Source: FEB-12 sp964503315
Lineage (GTDB): Bacteria; Zixibacteria; MSB-5A5; GN15; FEB-12
DNA: 64,000 nt
Assembly: GCA_964503315.1 (NCBI GenBank)
Contig: CAZCZL010000001.1
Coordinates: 248,001-312,000 of the forward strand
Direction of reading: 5' to 3'
Shown here: piece after piece, positions 6,911 through 15,152 of the stretch
Layout: each line of letters begins with the position of its first letter
Position numbering within the stretch: position 1 is the first letter of the stretch
Translations under genes and position numbers: made by a program
The notes under the pieces: model-generated
What the model was told of the DNA's origin: nothing
Database searches by the model: none
Seen by the model: only the letters and a program-made list of their open reading frames with translations

Positions 6911-8302
6911 TTAGTTTTTTTCTTCTGACTCGGCCCCGCCGAATTTGACATCCTTGAGCCGATACCGTTCGAGTTTTCGGTACAAGGTAGACGTATCGAT
7001 CCCCAGTATCTTGGCGGCCTCCGCCTTCTTCCCGTTCACCTGGGTCATCACAAACTGGATATAGGCCTTTTCAATCGACTCAAGGGTAGGTGTGGTCGGG
7101 GATTCTTCGCGCACCAGGGCCATCGGCTCGCTCTTGATCAACTTCTGCGGGAAATCTTCGGGGAGGAGTTGGTCGGTTCTATTAAGCAGGATTGCCCGCT
7201 CGATCGTATTCTCCAGTTCGCGAACATTGCCGGGCCACGGGTAGGTGGTCAGAAGCTTCATTGCCTCAGCCGAGATGCGCTTCACCGGGCCATTGCTTCG
7301 GGCGGCGAATTTGGCGAGAAAATGGTCGACCAGCAGAGGGATATCATCACGACGTTCCCGCAATGAAGGGATATAGACCGGGATAACATTGAGGCGGTAG
7401 AAGAGATCCGCGCGGAACCGTCCGGCCTTAACATCTTCTTCGAGCTCGGCATTGGTCGCCGCGATGAGTCTGACATCGACATCAAGCGGCTTCGTGTCGC
7501 CGACCGGTATGATCTTTTTATCTTCGAGTACGCGCAGTAACTTCACCTGGATCGCCAGCGACGTATTCCCTACTTCATCGAGGAAAAACGTGCCGCCGCT
7601 CGCAACCTTGAACAGCCCTTCCTTGTCCTTGAACGCACCGGTGAAAGATCCTTTGCGATGACCGAACAACTCGGATTCGAGGAGTGTCTCGGGAAGTGCC
7701 GCGCAGTTGATAGTGACGAATGGTCCGCCACAACGGTTGGAGTGGTGGTGGATCGCCCGCGCGATGACATCTTTACCGGTTCCCGATTCTCCACGAATGA
7801 GCACGGTTGAGTCGGTGGTCGCAACACGCATCGCCAGTTTCTTCATCTGGACCACCGGCTCGGTGGCACCGATGAACCGATCGAAGGAGTTATCACCCTG
7901 CAGTTGGCGCTTGAGGGTGGCGTTTTCGTCCTGAAGTTTCCGGCGATTGATCGTCTTTTCGATGACCAGCTTGATCTCGTCTATCTTGAATGGCTTGGTG
8001 ATGTAGTCCGCCGCCCCCTGCTTCATCGCCTCGATCGCCGAGTCAACCGAAGCATAGGCGGTCATGACGATGAACTCCTGTTCCCGCTTGAACGTCTTGA
8101 CCTGGCGAAGCACGTCGATCCCGGTCATCTCGGGCATATTGAGGTCGGCGATCACCAGGTCGTAGTTGCGGTCTTTCAACCGGACGACCCCCTCGGTCCC
8201 CCGGGTTGTGGTCTCCACCGCATAGCCTTCCTTGGTCAACATGATCTCCATGAAGTTGCACATGGAGTCTTCGTCGTCGATCACCAGAATGGAAGCCGGC
8301 AT
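6911..8302 (-). CDS. NtrC-family sigma-54-dependent response regulator
   Basis: Two-component activator of 463 residues. The receiver domain (1-120) has the acidic pair near residues 10-11, phosphoacceptor Asp53, Thr81 and Lys103. The AAA+ domain follows with Walker A GESGTGKD (171-178), Walker B GGTFFLDE (236-243) and the sigma-54 contact loop written GSFTGA (218-223) in place of the usual GAFTGA. A Fis-type helix-turn-helix ends the protein (KAEAAKILGIDTSTLYRKL). AGGAGAAG precedes the ATG. Its position next to two pilin genes with -24/-12 promoters suggests a PilR-like role, which is inference. No partner histidine kinase is in the window. Confidence 0.93.
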   Translation of the reverse strand: MPASILVIDDEDSMCNFMEIMLTKEGYAVETTTRGTEGVVRLKDRNYDLVIADLNMPEMTGIDVLRQVKTFKREQEFIVMTAYASVDSAIEAMKQGAADYITKPFKIDEIKLVIEKTINRRKLQDENATLKRQLQGDNSFDRFIGATEPVVQMKKLAMRVATTDSTVLIRGESGTGKDVIARAIHHHSNRCGGPFVTINCAALPETLLESELFGHRKGSFTGAFKDKEGLFKVASGGTFFLDEVGNTSLAIQVKLLRVLEDKKIIPVGDTKPLDVDVRLIAATNAELEEDVKAGRFRADLFYRLNVIPVYIPSLRERRDDIPLLVDHFLAKFAARSNGPVKRISAEAMKLLTTYPWPGNVRELENTIERAILLNRTDQLLPEDFPQKLIKSEPMALVREESPTTPTLESIEKAYIQFVMTQVNGKKAEAAKILGIDTSTLYRKLERYRLKDVKFGGAESEEKN

Positions 8303-8416
8303 CTCTTCTCCTGCGGACGGCCAGATAGTTTACCACCAGTATCTTTCTGATGTTTCGGCAGTAGTGGAAGGGTCTGCATATTTTGGCGGGAGTTTGCTCA
8401 TTCTTTAGACAGGCAA

Positions 8417-8445
8417 TTGACCCATACTTCGGAGTACGATATATT
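8417..8445 (+). promoter_or_regulatory. Sigma-70-type promoter of the DUF169 operon
   Basis: TTGACC (8417-8422), a 17-base spacer and TATATT (8440-8445) form a strong-looking promoter. Predicted start near 8452, about 84 bases before the ATG at 8536. Confidence 0.6.
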
Positions 8446-8535
8446 CGTGAACCGAAACGACATACCAGTCGTTCTGCTTCTGTACTGACGGCGTCGACCA
8501 ATGTCGACTTGATCGGACCAAACATCGGAGGAGCA

Positions 8536-9342
8536 ATGCCGGAAACCGGCCAGTCACGTACCCTGAGGATCGCGCTTGAAGAGGCGCTAAACCGTCATGT
8601 TCGCCTGACCTGTTTTCCTCTGGCGGTCCGGATGGTTAGCCCTGGCGAATTACTGCCGGCCAAGGTGAAACATCCTAAGGCGGAATTCGGCCATACCGTA
8701 GCGGTTTGTCAGACGTTCTCTATTGCCCGTCGTTATGGATGGCAGATCGCCGTCGGCGCGGAAGATATCGGTTGCCCGCTGGCCCTGACCGCGTTCGGCT
8801 TCAAGCCGATGACCGAGAATTACGCTTGCGGTGAAATGTGCGGCGGGATGTTTACGGAAACAAACGAGATCGGCGCGAAGACCGAGGCAGAACTGCCAAG
8901 ATTCACCTTTCATGAATACCAGTATATTCTGGCCGCTCCGATTGGCCGTGCCGATTTTGAACCGCACCTCTATCTGGCCTACGGCAACTCCGCTCAGGTA
9001 ATGCGGATGCTAACCGCCTACCTCTGGAAAACCGGCGGCTATCTGACCTCTCGTTTTTCCGCCCGGCTTGACTGCGCCGATATCTGTATCGAGACCATGC
9101 AGACCAAAAAGCCGCAGGTAATTCTCCCTTGTTACGGCGACAGAGTATTCGGACAGACGCAAGATGATGAGATGGCGTTCACTATCCCGGCAGGGATGGA
9201 GCAGGCGATGATCGATGGATTCGAAGGGACGCACCAAGGTGGTATCCGCTTCCCGACTCCATCCTATCTGCGGTACCAGCCACAGTTTCCCAAGCACTAC
9301 TACAAACTGTTTGATGACTGGAAGGAGTCCGACTCAAAGTGA
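8536..9342 (+). CDS. DUF169 family protein
   Basis: A 268-residue member of the DUF169 (COG2043) family, whose biochemical role is not established. The ATG at 8536 is preceded by GGAGGAGC; the frame stays open upstream but without a comparable site. Family features visible are the Cys-bearing YACGEMCGGMF segment, the YQYILAAPIGRADFEPHLYLAYGN core, the LDCADICIETMQTKKPQVILPCYGDRVF region split by conserved Cys residues, and the MAFTIPAGMEQAMI C-terminal helix. The many Cys residues suggest metal binding. The UroD-like gene begins immediately after the stop. DUF169 proteins are often seen near corrinoid or redox genes, which fits that neighbour; this is context, not proof. Confidence 0.85.
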   Translation: MPETGQSRTLRIALEEALNRHVRLTCFPLAVRMVSPGELLPAKVKHPKAEFGHTVAVCQTFSIARRYGWQIAVGAEDIGCPLALTAFGFKPMTENYACGEMCGGMFTETNEIGAKTEAELPRFTFHEYQYILAAPIGRADFEPHLYLAYGNSAQVMRMLTAYLWKTGGYLTSRFSARLDCADICIETMQTKKPQVILPCYGDRVFGQTQDDEMAFTIPAGMEQAMIDGFEGTHQGGIRFPTPSYLRYQPQFPKHYYKLFDDWKESDSK

Positions 9343-9357
9343 TTGGAACGCAGACCA

Positions 9358-10356
9358 ATGGGTGAATGGAGTCATCGCGAACGAATTGCAGCTATCTTGA
9401 AGGGTGGGACGCCGGATAGATATGCCGCTTCGTTCTGGCGACACTTTTTTCATTTGGAGTCGACCGCCGAAGGTCTGGCTGACGCCATGGTCGGATTCCA
9501 GGAGCAGTTCGATTGGGACTTCATGAAGATCAATCCCCGTGCGGATTACCATATCGAGGACTGGGGGTTCAGGCATGAGTTTTCAAAGGACGAGTTCACC
9601 AAACATCGCAAGACTCACTTCCCGATCCAGCGTATCGAGGATTGGTCGAAGATCCAGCCGTTGCCAATGACTGCTCCCGCCCTGGCGGAACACTTAAAGG
9701 CAATCAGCTTGATCCGCCGACGAATCGGAAATGATCTGCCGATTCTGATGACGGTTTTCACGCCGCTGGCGATCGCGGGGAGGTTGGTCCCCGACAAGCA
9801 GATACTGGCCGACCATTTGCGGAGTGAACCACAAAAGGTGCTTCCGGCGCTGCAAGCGATCACGGCAACCTTCAAGGCATTCGCGGCCGAGGTCCGCAAT
9901 GCCGGCGCGGACGGGCTTTTCTATGCGACCACTGCCTGGGCCTCGGAGGATATGCTAACCTGGGATGAGTATCAAACGTTTGCTTTGCCGCTTGACCTTG
10001 AGGTTATCGCCGCGACTGGCGACGGTGCGCTGAATCTATTTCACGTTTGCGGTTCGAACAATTACTTGAAAAAGCTGGCGGGATACAACTATTGTTCGGC
10101 TCTGTATAATTGGGACGATGCCGACCCGACAAATCCGACGCTCGAGCAGGGACGGGCAGTCCTACCGGACAAGATACTCGTCGGCGGAGTCGACTACCGA
10201 GGCTGGCTCGTCAGAAGCGATGCATCGGAGATGGGCTACCTGATAGACAAACTGAAGAGTCAACACGAACCGTCGACAATGATAATCGGACCCGGCTGCG
10301 CAATCGACCCCCGCACACCGTCCGCAAACCTGAAGGCTATAAGGGAAAGACTGTAA
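9358..10356 (+). CDS. UroD-like (MtaA/CmuA-type) methyltransferase family protein
   Basis: Uroporphyrinogen decarboxylase superfamily protein of 332 residues. The FHVCGSNNYL motif gives the His-x-Cys zinc site of the MtaA/CmuA methyltransferase branch, which moves methyl groups from corrinoids to thiols; heme-pathway UroD lacks it. The opening HRERIAAILKGGTPDRYAASF and the end ILVGGVDYRGWL match the family. This points to a corrinoid or thiol methyl-transfer role and not to heme synthesis, but the substrate is unknown. A TTG at 9343, touching the previous stop, is an alternative start. The last base of the TAA is shared with the ATG of the next gene, so the pair is translationally coupled. 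Confidence 0.82.
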   Translation: MGEWSHRERIAAILKGGTPDRYAASFWRHFFHLESTAEGLADAMVGFQEQFDWDFMKINPRADYHIEDWGFRHEFSKDEFTKHRKTHFPIQRIEDWSKIQPLPMTAPALAEHLKAISLIRRRIGNDLPILMTVFTPLAIAGRLVPDKQILADHLRSEPQKVLPALQAITATFKAFAAEVRNAGADGLFYATTAWASEDMLTWDEYQTFALPLDLEVIAATGDGALNLFHVCGSNNYLKKLAGYNYCSALYNWDDADPTNPTLEQGRAVLPDKILVGGVDYRGWLVRSDASEMGYLIDKLKSQHEPSTMIIGPGCAIDPRTPSANLKAIRERL

Positions 10357-10817
10357 TGGATAACACTCGTCTCCAGTTGATCGACAATATCCGGATCGCC
10401 ATCGCCCAGGAACAATCAAGGGATGGGATTTTGAAAGTCGCGGCAGAACTTATCGACGCGTATTCCGAAGATTTCAACTGGACCGGTTTCTATATGATGG
10501 ACGGGGATGTGCTGAAGGTCGGGCCGTATGTCGGCCCGGTGACGGAGCATACAGTGATCGCGCTCAATGCAGGTATCTGTGGCGCGGCGGCCTCGCAGAA
10601 GAAGACGATCATCGTCGACGATGTCCGCAGCGACCCAAGATTTCTCGCCTGTTCGATTCACACCCGTTCGGAGATCGTGGTGCCGCTGTTGGACGGCGAG
10701 ACGGTACTGGGGGAGATCGATATCGACTCGAACCGCCCGCAGAACTTCACCGCCACCGACCGGGAGATGTTGGAGCGGGTGGCCGATATCGTGGTCCAGC
10801 GACTCAAACAGATTTAA
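10356..10817 (+). CDS. GAF-domain free methionine-(R)-sulfoxide reductase-like protein
   Basis: A stand-alone GAF domain of 153 residues. It matches free methionine-(R)-sulfoxide reductase (MsrC/fRMsr): Cys75 in NAGICGAAAS and Cys99 in FLACSIHTRSEIVVP are 24 residues apart, the same spacing as Cys94 and the catalytic Cys118 of the E. coli enzyme. The third E. coli Cys (84) is not present, as in some relatives. EIDIDSNRPQNF is the usual C-terminal ligand-pocket stretch. The enzyme would repair free oxidised methionine in the cytoplasm. The start overlaps the UroD-like stop by one base, and a strong bidirectional terminator follows the gene. Confidence 0.85.
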   Translation: MDNTRLQLIDNIRIAIAQEQSRDGILKVAAELIDAYSEDFNWTGFYMMDGDVLKVGPYVGPVTEHTVIALNAGICGAAASQKKTIIVDDVRSDPRFLACSIHTRSEIVVPLLDGETVLGEIDIDSNRPQNFTATDREMLERVADIVVQRLKQI

Positions 10818-10822
10818 CGCGC

Positions 10823-10858
10823 AAAAAAAGCGGGTCGATCCCTCGACCCGCTCATATT
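10823..10858. terminator. Bidirectional intrinsic terminator
   Basis: A perfect 10-bp stem (AGCGGGTCGA, 10829-10838, and its complement 10843-10852) with a TCCC loop is flanked by A7 on the left and CATATTTT on the right. It can end the plus-strand MsrC-like gene and the convergent hydrolase gene. Confidence 0.85.
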
Positions 10859-10871
10859 TTGGAATAGGTGC

Positions 10872-11654
10872 TTACTTCCCAAATATCTCCGCGAAAAACG
10901 ACTTCATTGCCTCCCAACTCCGCTTATCAGCCGCTTCGTTGTAGGCCGCGCCCTTGGAGTTATCCGTGCCATTGTTGGGATTGGTGAAGCCATGCACGGA
11001 ATTAGCGTACATGATCAGTTGGTAATCTACTTTGGCTGAGTCCATCTCCGCCACAAATCCGTTCACCTGTTCCATCGGAACATACGGGTCGATCGCCCCG
11101 TGGCAGACCAGCACTCTGGTTTTGATATTGGCGGCATTGGCCGGAGTCGGGTTAGCCAAATTGCCATGGAAGCTGACCACGCCATTGATCGTCGTACCAC
11201 CGCGAGCCATCTCCAGTACGGTTGAACCGCCGAAGCAGTAGCCGATCGCCGCTATCCGTGCCGGGTCGGTGAGCCTGAAAGTGCGCAGTTGCTCCAGACC
11301 CGCATTGGCCCGGTCACGCATCAGTTGGCGGTCGGTGTAGAACTTGCCCGCCCAGGTCGAGGCTTCCTGCGCGTTGGTCACTTTGACGTCCTTGCCATAC
11401 ATATCCAGTGCGAACGCCACATAGCCCAGCGACGCCAACTGCTCGGCGCGCTTGCGGGCATAATCATTGATTCCCATCCACTCGTGCACGACGAGCACGC
11501 CGGGGCGTTTCTCAGCGGAAGCGTCATCGTATGCGATGTAGCCCTGCAAGACGACGTCACCATGTGTGTACTCGATTGTCTCCGTCTTTATCGCCGCCGA
11601 AACACTCGCGGTCATGATCAAAGCTCCCAACAGTAGTGTCGCAATTGTGCGCAT
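10872..11654 (-). CDS. Exported dienelactone hydrolase family protein
   Basis: Alpha/beta hydrolase of 260 residues with an N-terminal signal peptide (MRTIATLLLGALIMTASVSA). The dienelactone hydrolase triad is visible: nucleophile Cys in AAIGYCFGGSTVLE, Asp in CHGAIDPYVP and His in ANSVHGFTNP. The oxyanion-side motif VLVVHEWMGIND is also typical. The true substrate is probably an ester or lactone rather than a dienelactone, since family members outside aromatic degradation operons are diverse and no such pathway genes are near. GGAGGAG precedes the ATG. It is a single gene between terminators and divergent flanks. Confidence 0.9.
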   Translation of the reverse strand: MRTIATLLLGALIMTASVSAAIKTETIEYTHGDVVLQGYIAYDDASAEKRPGVLVVHEWMGINDYARKRAEQLASLGYVAFALDMYGKDVKVTNAQEASTWAGKFYTDRQLMRDRANAGLEQLRTFRLTDPARIAAIGYCFGGSTVLEMARGGTTINGVVSFHGNLANPTPANAANIKTRVLVCHGAIDPYVPMEQVNGFVAEMDSAKVDYQLIMYANSVHGFTNPNNGTDNSKGAAYNEAADKRSWEAMKSFFAEIFGK

Positions 11655-11699
11655 CTCTCCTCCATGATTTCTTGTGGTATGATCCTGTCAGAAGCTAAA

Positions 11700-11732
11700 A
11701 TGAAAGCCGCGGGGATTTGGTTCCCTGCGGCT
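11700..11732 (-). terminator. Probable terminator of mscL
   Basis: An 11-bp stem with one mismatch (11705-11715 with 11722-11732) and a 6-base loop is followed on the minus strand by TTTCATTTT. It lies 28 bases past the mscL stop. Confidence 0.55.
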
Positions 11733-11759
11733 CTTATTCGGTTTAGCGGCAATGCCCGT

Positions 11760-12212
11760 TTATACTTTAATATCAGCGGTGCAATGGGCGCACTTGGTCG
11801 CCTTGAGCGGAATGCTTGACAGGCAGTATGGGCACTCCTTGGTGGTCGGAGCCGCCGCCGGTGCCGGCTGCTCACGCTTCATCCTGTTCATTGCTTTGAC
11901 CATCATAAAGACCGCGAATGCAACAATGATGAAGTTAATTATGGTGTTGATGAACAGACCATAATTGATGGTCACTGCCCCGGCCGCCTTCGCCGCGGCT
12001 ACAGAAGCGTACGGTCCGGCCTGCGCGCCATCTTTGAGCACGAAGAACAAATTCGAGAAATCAACATTTCCCATCAACAGACCTATCGGCGGCATGATAA
12101 CATCGCCGACGAGTGACCCGACAATCGGGCCGAACGCGGCACCAATGATGATACCGATCGCCATATCCATCACGTTGCCGCGCATGGCGAATTCTTTGAA
12201 TTCTTTCAGCAT
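11760..12212 (-). CDS. mscL: Large-conductance mechanosensitive channel with C-terminal zinc ribbon
   Basis: MscL of 150 residues, the pressure-release channel opened by hypo-osmotic shock. The cytoplasmic N-terminal helix and TM1 (LKEFKEFAMRGNVMDMAIG, GAAFGPIVGSLVGDVIMPPI) are canonical, and TM2 lies around residues 82-105 (NTIINFIIVAFAVFMMVKA). After the short linker where the usual C-terminal bundle sits, the last 30 residues form a zinc ribbon (KECPYCLSSIPLKATKCAHC, C-x2-C and C-x2-C). This fusion is uncommon. A similar ribbon occurs in the small membrane protein at 53.9 kb. AGGAAAGAAG precedes the ATG. Confidence 0.92.
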   Translation of the reverse strand: MLKEFKEFAMRGNVMDMAIGIIIGAAFGPIVGSLVGDVIMPPIGLLMGNVDFSNLFFVLKDGAQAGPYASVAAAKAAGAVTINYGLFINTIINFIIVAFAVFMMVKAMNRMKREQPAPAAAPTTKECPYCLSSIPLKATKCAHCTADIKV

Positions 12213-12259
12213 CTTCTTTCCTCTCTTCCAGATCTCATGTCTCTGAATCTATTCCAGTA

Positions 12260-12595
12260 TCAGGAGAATTCTTCCGGATCTTCCCACAGGTTAAACCAGA
12301 AACCGAACGGATCCTGCAAGTAGCAGCATCCCCCCTTTCCATCCCACCGGATCACCGTGCACCCCGCGGCCAGCAATTCTGCTTTTGCCTTTTCCAGGTC
12401 TGGCACAATAAACTCAAGGATCGGACCACGTAATTCGCCGGCATCAAAGAACAGCCTGTTGTTCTCCGCCTTCAATTCGGGCATCTCGTCAGTCGCGTTG
12501 ACCTGAGGTAGCTTCAATACATCGCGATAGAAGGCGAGCGCTTTTTCCGCGTCGGGTGATTGCAGGCAAATACAGCGACTGAACTTGAAAGGCAT
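12260..12595 (-). CDS. VOC (glyoxalase/bleomycin resistance) superfamily protein
   Basis: A single VOC module pair in 111 residues: ALAFYRDVLKLP is the first beta-alpha-beta unit and LEKAKAELLAAGCTVI with YLQDPFGFWFNLWE is the second, ending with the conserved DPxGxxxxL-like strand. The metal ligands of glyoxalase I are not clearly all present, so a specific reaction cannot be assigned; many stand-alone members bind small molecules or remove toxic electrophiles. Its own promoter (TTGACG-N18-TAGATT) is predicted at 12633-12662. The gene is followed by mscL on the same strand with a 47-base gap. Confidence 0.85.
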   Translation of the reverse strand: MPFKFSRCICLQSPDAEKALAFYRDVLKLPQVNATDEMPELKAENNRLFFDAGELRGPILEFIVPDLEKAKAELLAAGCTVIRWDGKGGCCYLQDPFGFWFNLWEDPEEFS

Positions 12596-12632
12596 GCGTG
12601 ATCCCTTTCCCTGGGAACGGCTTGATAGCGCT

Positions 12633-12662
12633 AATCTATGGTCTCAAGCGCAGTTACGTCAA
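12633..12662 (-). promoter_or_regulatory. Possible sigma-70 promoter of the VOC gene
   Basis: Minus strand TTGACG (12662-12657), an 18-base spacer and TAGATT (12638-12633). Predicted start about 31 bases before the ATG at 12595. Confidence 0.4.
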
Positions 12663-12795
12663 GTTTAATCTCCCCCAAACCTGAGTGACCCATCTGGGTA
12701 TAAGATTCCAACGGAAGGCAATCTCGCATGAGCAGAGATTAGTTGTTTTTGGAGTTTCTCTTAAAGACGATGCCGCTGTTACCCGAACATAAACA

Positions 12796-12824
12796 TTGAC
12801 AATGCTCCAGCGGGACCTGATTTT
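12796..12824 (+). promoter_or_regulatory. Possible sigma-70 promoter of the OmpA lipoprotein gene
   Basis: A consensus TTGACA (12796-12801) is followed after 17 bases by a weaker GATTTT (12819-12824). The GGAGG ribosome site is at 12846-12850 and the ATG at 12856. Confidence 0.42.
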
Positions 12825-12855
12825 TTGGTACTAACCACTCAGTACGGAGGAATAG

Positions 12856-13533
12856 ATGAGAAGGAACACCATCATAGTTTTCACGTTGCTCGCGTTTTCC
12901 TTCGCTGCCATTACCGGTTGCTCCAATTGGAGCAAGAAGGAAAAGGGCGCAGCGATCGGCGCGACCGGCGGAGCGGTCATCGGCGGATTGATAGGTAACA
13001 AGGCCGGCAACACGGCTGTTGGGGCCATTCTCGGCGCGGTGGTCGGCGGCGCGGCCGGCGCTTATATCGGCAATCAGATGGATAAGCAGGCCGAAGAAAT
13101 GCAGCGCGATCTCGAAGGCGCCAAGGTCGAGCGCGTCGGCGAAGGGATCAAAATAACCTGGGCATCCGGCATCCTGTTCGATGTCAACTCGGCTGAACTC
13201 CGTCCAACCGCGAAGTCAAATCTCACCGACCTCGCGCGCATCCTGAACAAGTATCCTGAGTCCAATATTCAGGTCGATGGTCACACCGACAGCACCGGCA
13301 CCGCCGAGTGGAATATGGAACTTTCCAAGCGCCGTGCGGAATCGGTCGGCATGTTCCTGGGTCAGCAGAATGTCGATTTCACTCGACTCAAAATGGTGGC
13401 GTGGGGCGAGACAATGCCCGCCGACAATGCGAACTCTACTGAAGGATTGCAGAATAACCGCCGAGTTGAAGTTGGTATCTATGCCAATGACAAACTTAAA
13501 GACGCGGCGATGAAGCAGACACAAGGACAGTAA
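12856..13533 (+). CDS. OmpA-family peptidoglycan-associated lipoprotein with glycine-zipper segment
   Basis: Lipoprotein of 225 residues that should tether the outer membrane to peptidoglycan. The signal peptide ends in a lipobox (AITGC, Cys22), so the protein is lipidated. Residues ~31-75 are a glycine-zipper pair (AAIGATGGAVIGGLIGNKAG and VGAILGAVVGGAAGAYIGNQ) that could insert in a membrane. The C-terminal OmpA domain (about 110-210) has ILFDVNSAELRP, VDGHTDSTGTAEWNMELSKRR and the closing NNRRVEVGI, which includes the Asp and Arg that bind diaminopimelate. It is monocistronic, with a strong terminator directly after it. Confidence 0.93.
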   Translation: MRRNTIIVFTLLAFSFAAITGCSNWSKKEKGAAIGATGGAVIGGLIGNKAGNTAVGAILGAVVGGAAGAYIGNQMDKQAEEMQRDLEGAKVERVGEGIKITWASGILFDVNSAELRPTAKSNLTDLARILNKYPESNIQVDGHTDSTGTAEWNMELSKRRAESVGMFLGQQNVDFTRLKMVAWGETMPADNANSTEGLQNNRRVEVGIYANDKLKDAAMKQTQGQ

Positions 13534-13572
13534 TTCGGACGGAACAAATCCACTTTTGCGCCGTTAGATTGT

Positions 13573-13612
13573 GTACCATGTTCGGAACCAACCGAACATG
13601 GTACTTTTTTTT
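13573..13612 (+). terminator. Strong intrinsic terminator after the OmpA gene
   Basis: Perfect 13-bp stem GTACCATGTTCGG (13573-13585 with 13592-13604), 6-base loop, then T8. It separates the OmpA gene from ndh, whose ribosome site GGAGGG follows at once. Confidence 0.92.
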
Positions 13613-13624
13613 GGAGGGTAAACT

Positions 13625-14935
13625 ATGCTGTCCGGCAACACGGCACGCTCAGGGTCGCGCCACAGAGTGGTGATAATCGGTGGTGGATTCGGCGGACTCA
13701 ATGCCGCTCGGGCGTTGAAGCGCATTGATGTGGACGTCACGCTGATCGATCGTCGCAATTTCCATCTCTTCCAGCCGTTGCTCTATCAGGTCGCAACCGG
13801 TGGGCTCTCCCCCGCTGATGTTGCCTCTCCCTTACGTTCAATACTGAAAGATCAGAAAAACACAACCATTCTGTTGGGAGAGGTTGAACGAGTCGACCTT
13901 GCCGCGCGTCAGGTAATACTGGCTGATGGGGAACTGATCCCCTATGACTCACTGATCATTGGGACCGGAGTCCGGCACCACTATTTCGGGAATGATCAAT
14001 GGCAGAAGTTGGCACCCGGGCTGAAATCGATCGAGGACGCGATTGAGATCAGGAGTCGCATTTTTCGAACCTTTGAGTCGGCAGAACGAGAGTCGAATCC
14101 CGATCTGCGTGCCGCATGGATGACCTTCGTGCTGGTGGGCGGCGGGCCCACCGGTGTTGAACTCGCCGGGGCATTGGCCGAGATAGCCAATGAGACGCTT
14201 TCCAAGGATTTTCGACGTATCAATTCCCGTGACGCAAAGATACTTCTGGTGGAAGGGAATGATAGGGTTCTCACCTCTTACCCGCCGAAGCTGTCCGCCA
14301 AAGCCCAAAGATCCCTTGAGCGGCTTGGAGTCGACGTGCGCACCTCAACTCTGGTGACCGGAATTGATGAAGGCGGCGTCACGATACAGCATGCCGAGAA
14401 GCTGTCGCGGATAAACTCGCGCACGATCCTTTGGGCCGCTGGAGTCCGGGCGACCTATGACAGCGCCGCATTGGTGGAAGGGAACAGCGCCCTTCTCGAC
14501 AACGCTGGGCGGATCAAAGTTGATCCGTTTCTGAATATCCCCGGTCGTCCGGAAATATTCGTCATAGGCGATCTGGCCACGTTCACGCATCAGACCGGGC
14601 TTCCGCTTCCTGGAGTTGCTCCGGTCGCGATGCAGCAAGGAACCTACGCTTCAAGAACTATCGTCCGACGACTTGAAGGCAAGCCGGTCAAGTCGTTTCA
14701 CTACAGTTTCCCCGGAGATATGGCCACAATTGGTCGCAACGCGGCTGTCGCCGACATCAAAGGGTTTCGATTCTCGGGCTTTTTTGCCTGGATCATGTGG
14801 GTATTTTTGCACCTGATGAAACTGGTGGAGTTCGACAACCGGCTCCTTGTCTTTATCCAGTGGGTCTGGTACTACATCACGCACAATAGAGGGGCACGGC
14901 TCATCACGAGTGAGCGCCGGATCGAGGGGCACTGA
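13625..14935 (+). CDS. ndh: Type II NADH dehydrogenase (NDH-2)
   Basis: FAD-dependent NADH:quinone oxidoreductase of 436 residues that feeds electrons to the membrane quinone pool without pumping protons. The FAD Rossmann motif VVIIGGGFGGLNAARAL is near residue 20, the quinone-side DRRNFHLFQPLLYQVATGGLS follows, the NADH Rossmann motif FVLVGGGPTGVELAGALAE is near residue 160, and the second FAD motif IFVIGDLATF near 310. The C-terminal 70 residues (GFFAWIMWVFLHLMKLVEF, LVFIQWVWYYIT) form the amphipathic membrane anchor seen in the family. GGAGGGTAAACT precedes the ATG. No clear terminator lies directly downstream, only weak hairpins. Confidence 0.92.
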   Translation: MLSGNTARSGSRHRVVIIGGGFGGLNAARALKRIDVDVTLIDRRNFHLFQPLLYQVATGGLSPADVASPLRSILKDQKNTTILLGEVERVDLAARQVILADGELIPYDSLIIGTGVRHHYFGNDQWQKLAPGLKSIEDAIEIRSRIFRTFESAERESNPDLRAAWMTFVLVGGGPTGVELAGALAEIANETLSKDFRRINSRDAKILLVEGNDRVLTSYPPKLSAKAQRSLERLGVDVRTSTLVTGIDEGGVTIQHAEKLSRINSRTILWAAGVRATYDSAALVEGNSALLDNAGRIKVDPFLNIPGRPEIFVIGDLATFTHQTGLPLPGVAPVAMQQGTYASRTIVRRLEGKPVKSFHYSFPGDMATIGRNAAVADIKGFRFSGFFAWIMWVFLHLMKLVEFDNRLLVFIQWVWYYITHNRGARLITSERRIEGH

Positions 14936-15116
14936 GAACTGTAGAGCTGTTTTGTTCGTTTCAACTCGGCACAAAGGTGAAACATCAAACGGTGCCAGAG
15001 TGAAACCGGACACAAAAGTATTCTCTTAACCTTTTATTCATCTCCCATCTTTTCTGATTTCTTTCTATTGATACTTAATCAGTTACCGCATGATCACACA
15101 TTGACGTTATCAGTGT

Positions 15117-15147
15117 GTGACAATTGGCATGCTTCTTTCTATATGAT
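15117..15147 (+). promoter_or_regulatory. Putative promoter of the intergenic RNA
   Basis: GTGACA (15117-15122), a 17-base spacer and TATATG (15140-15145), overlapping TATGAT (15142-15147). Start predicted near 15153. A 7-bp inverted repeat TCACACA/TGTGTGA (15094-15100, 15114-15120) overlaps the -35 box and could be an operator. Confidence 0.45.
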
Positions 15148-15152
15148 CCGTC

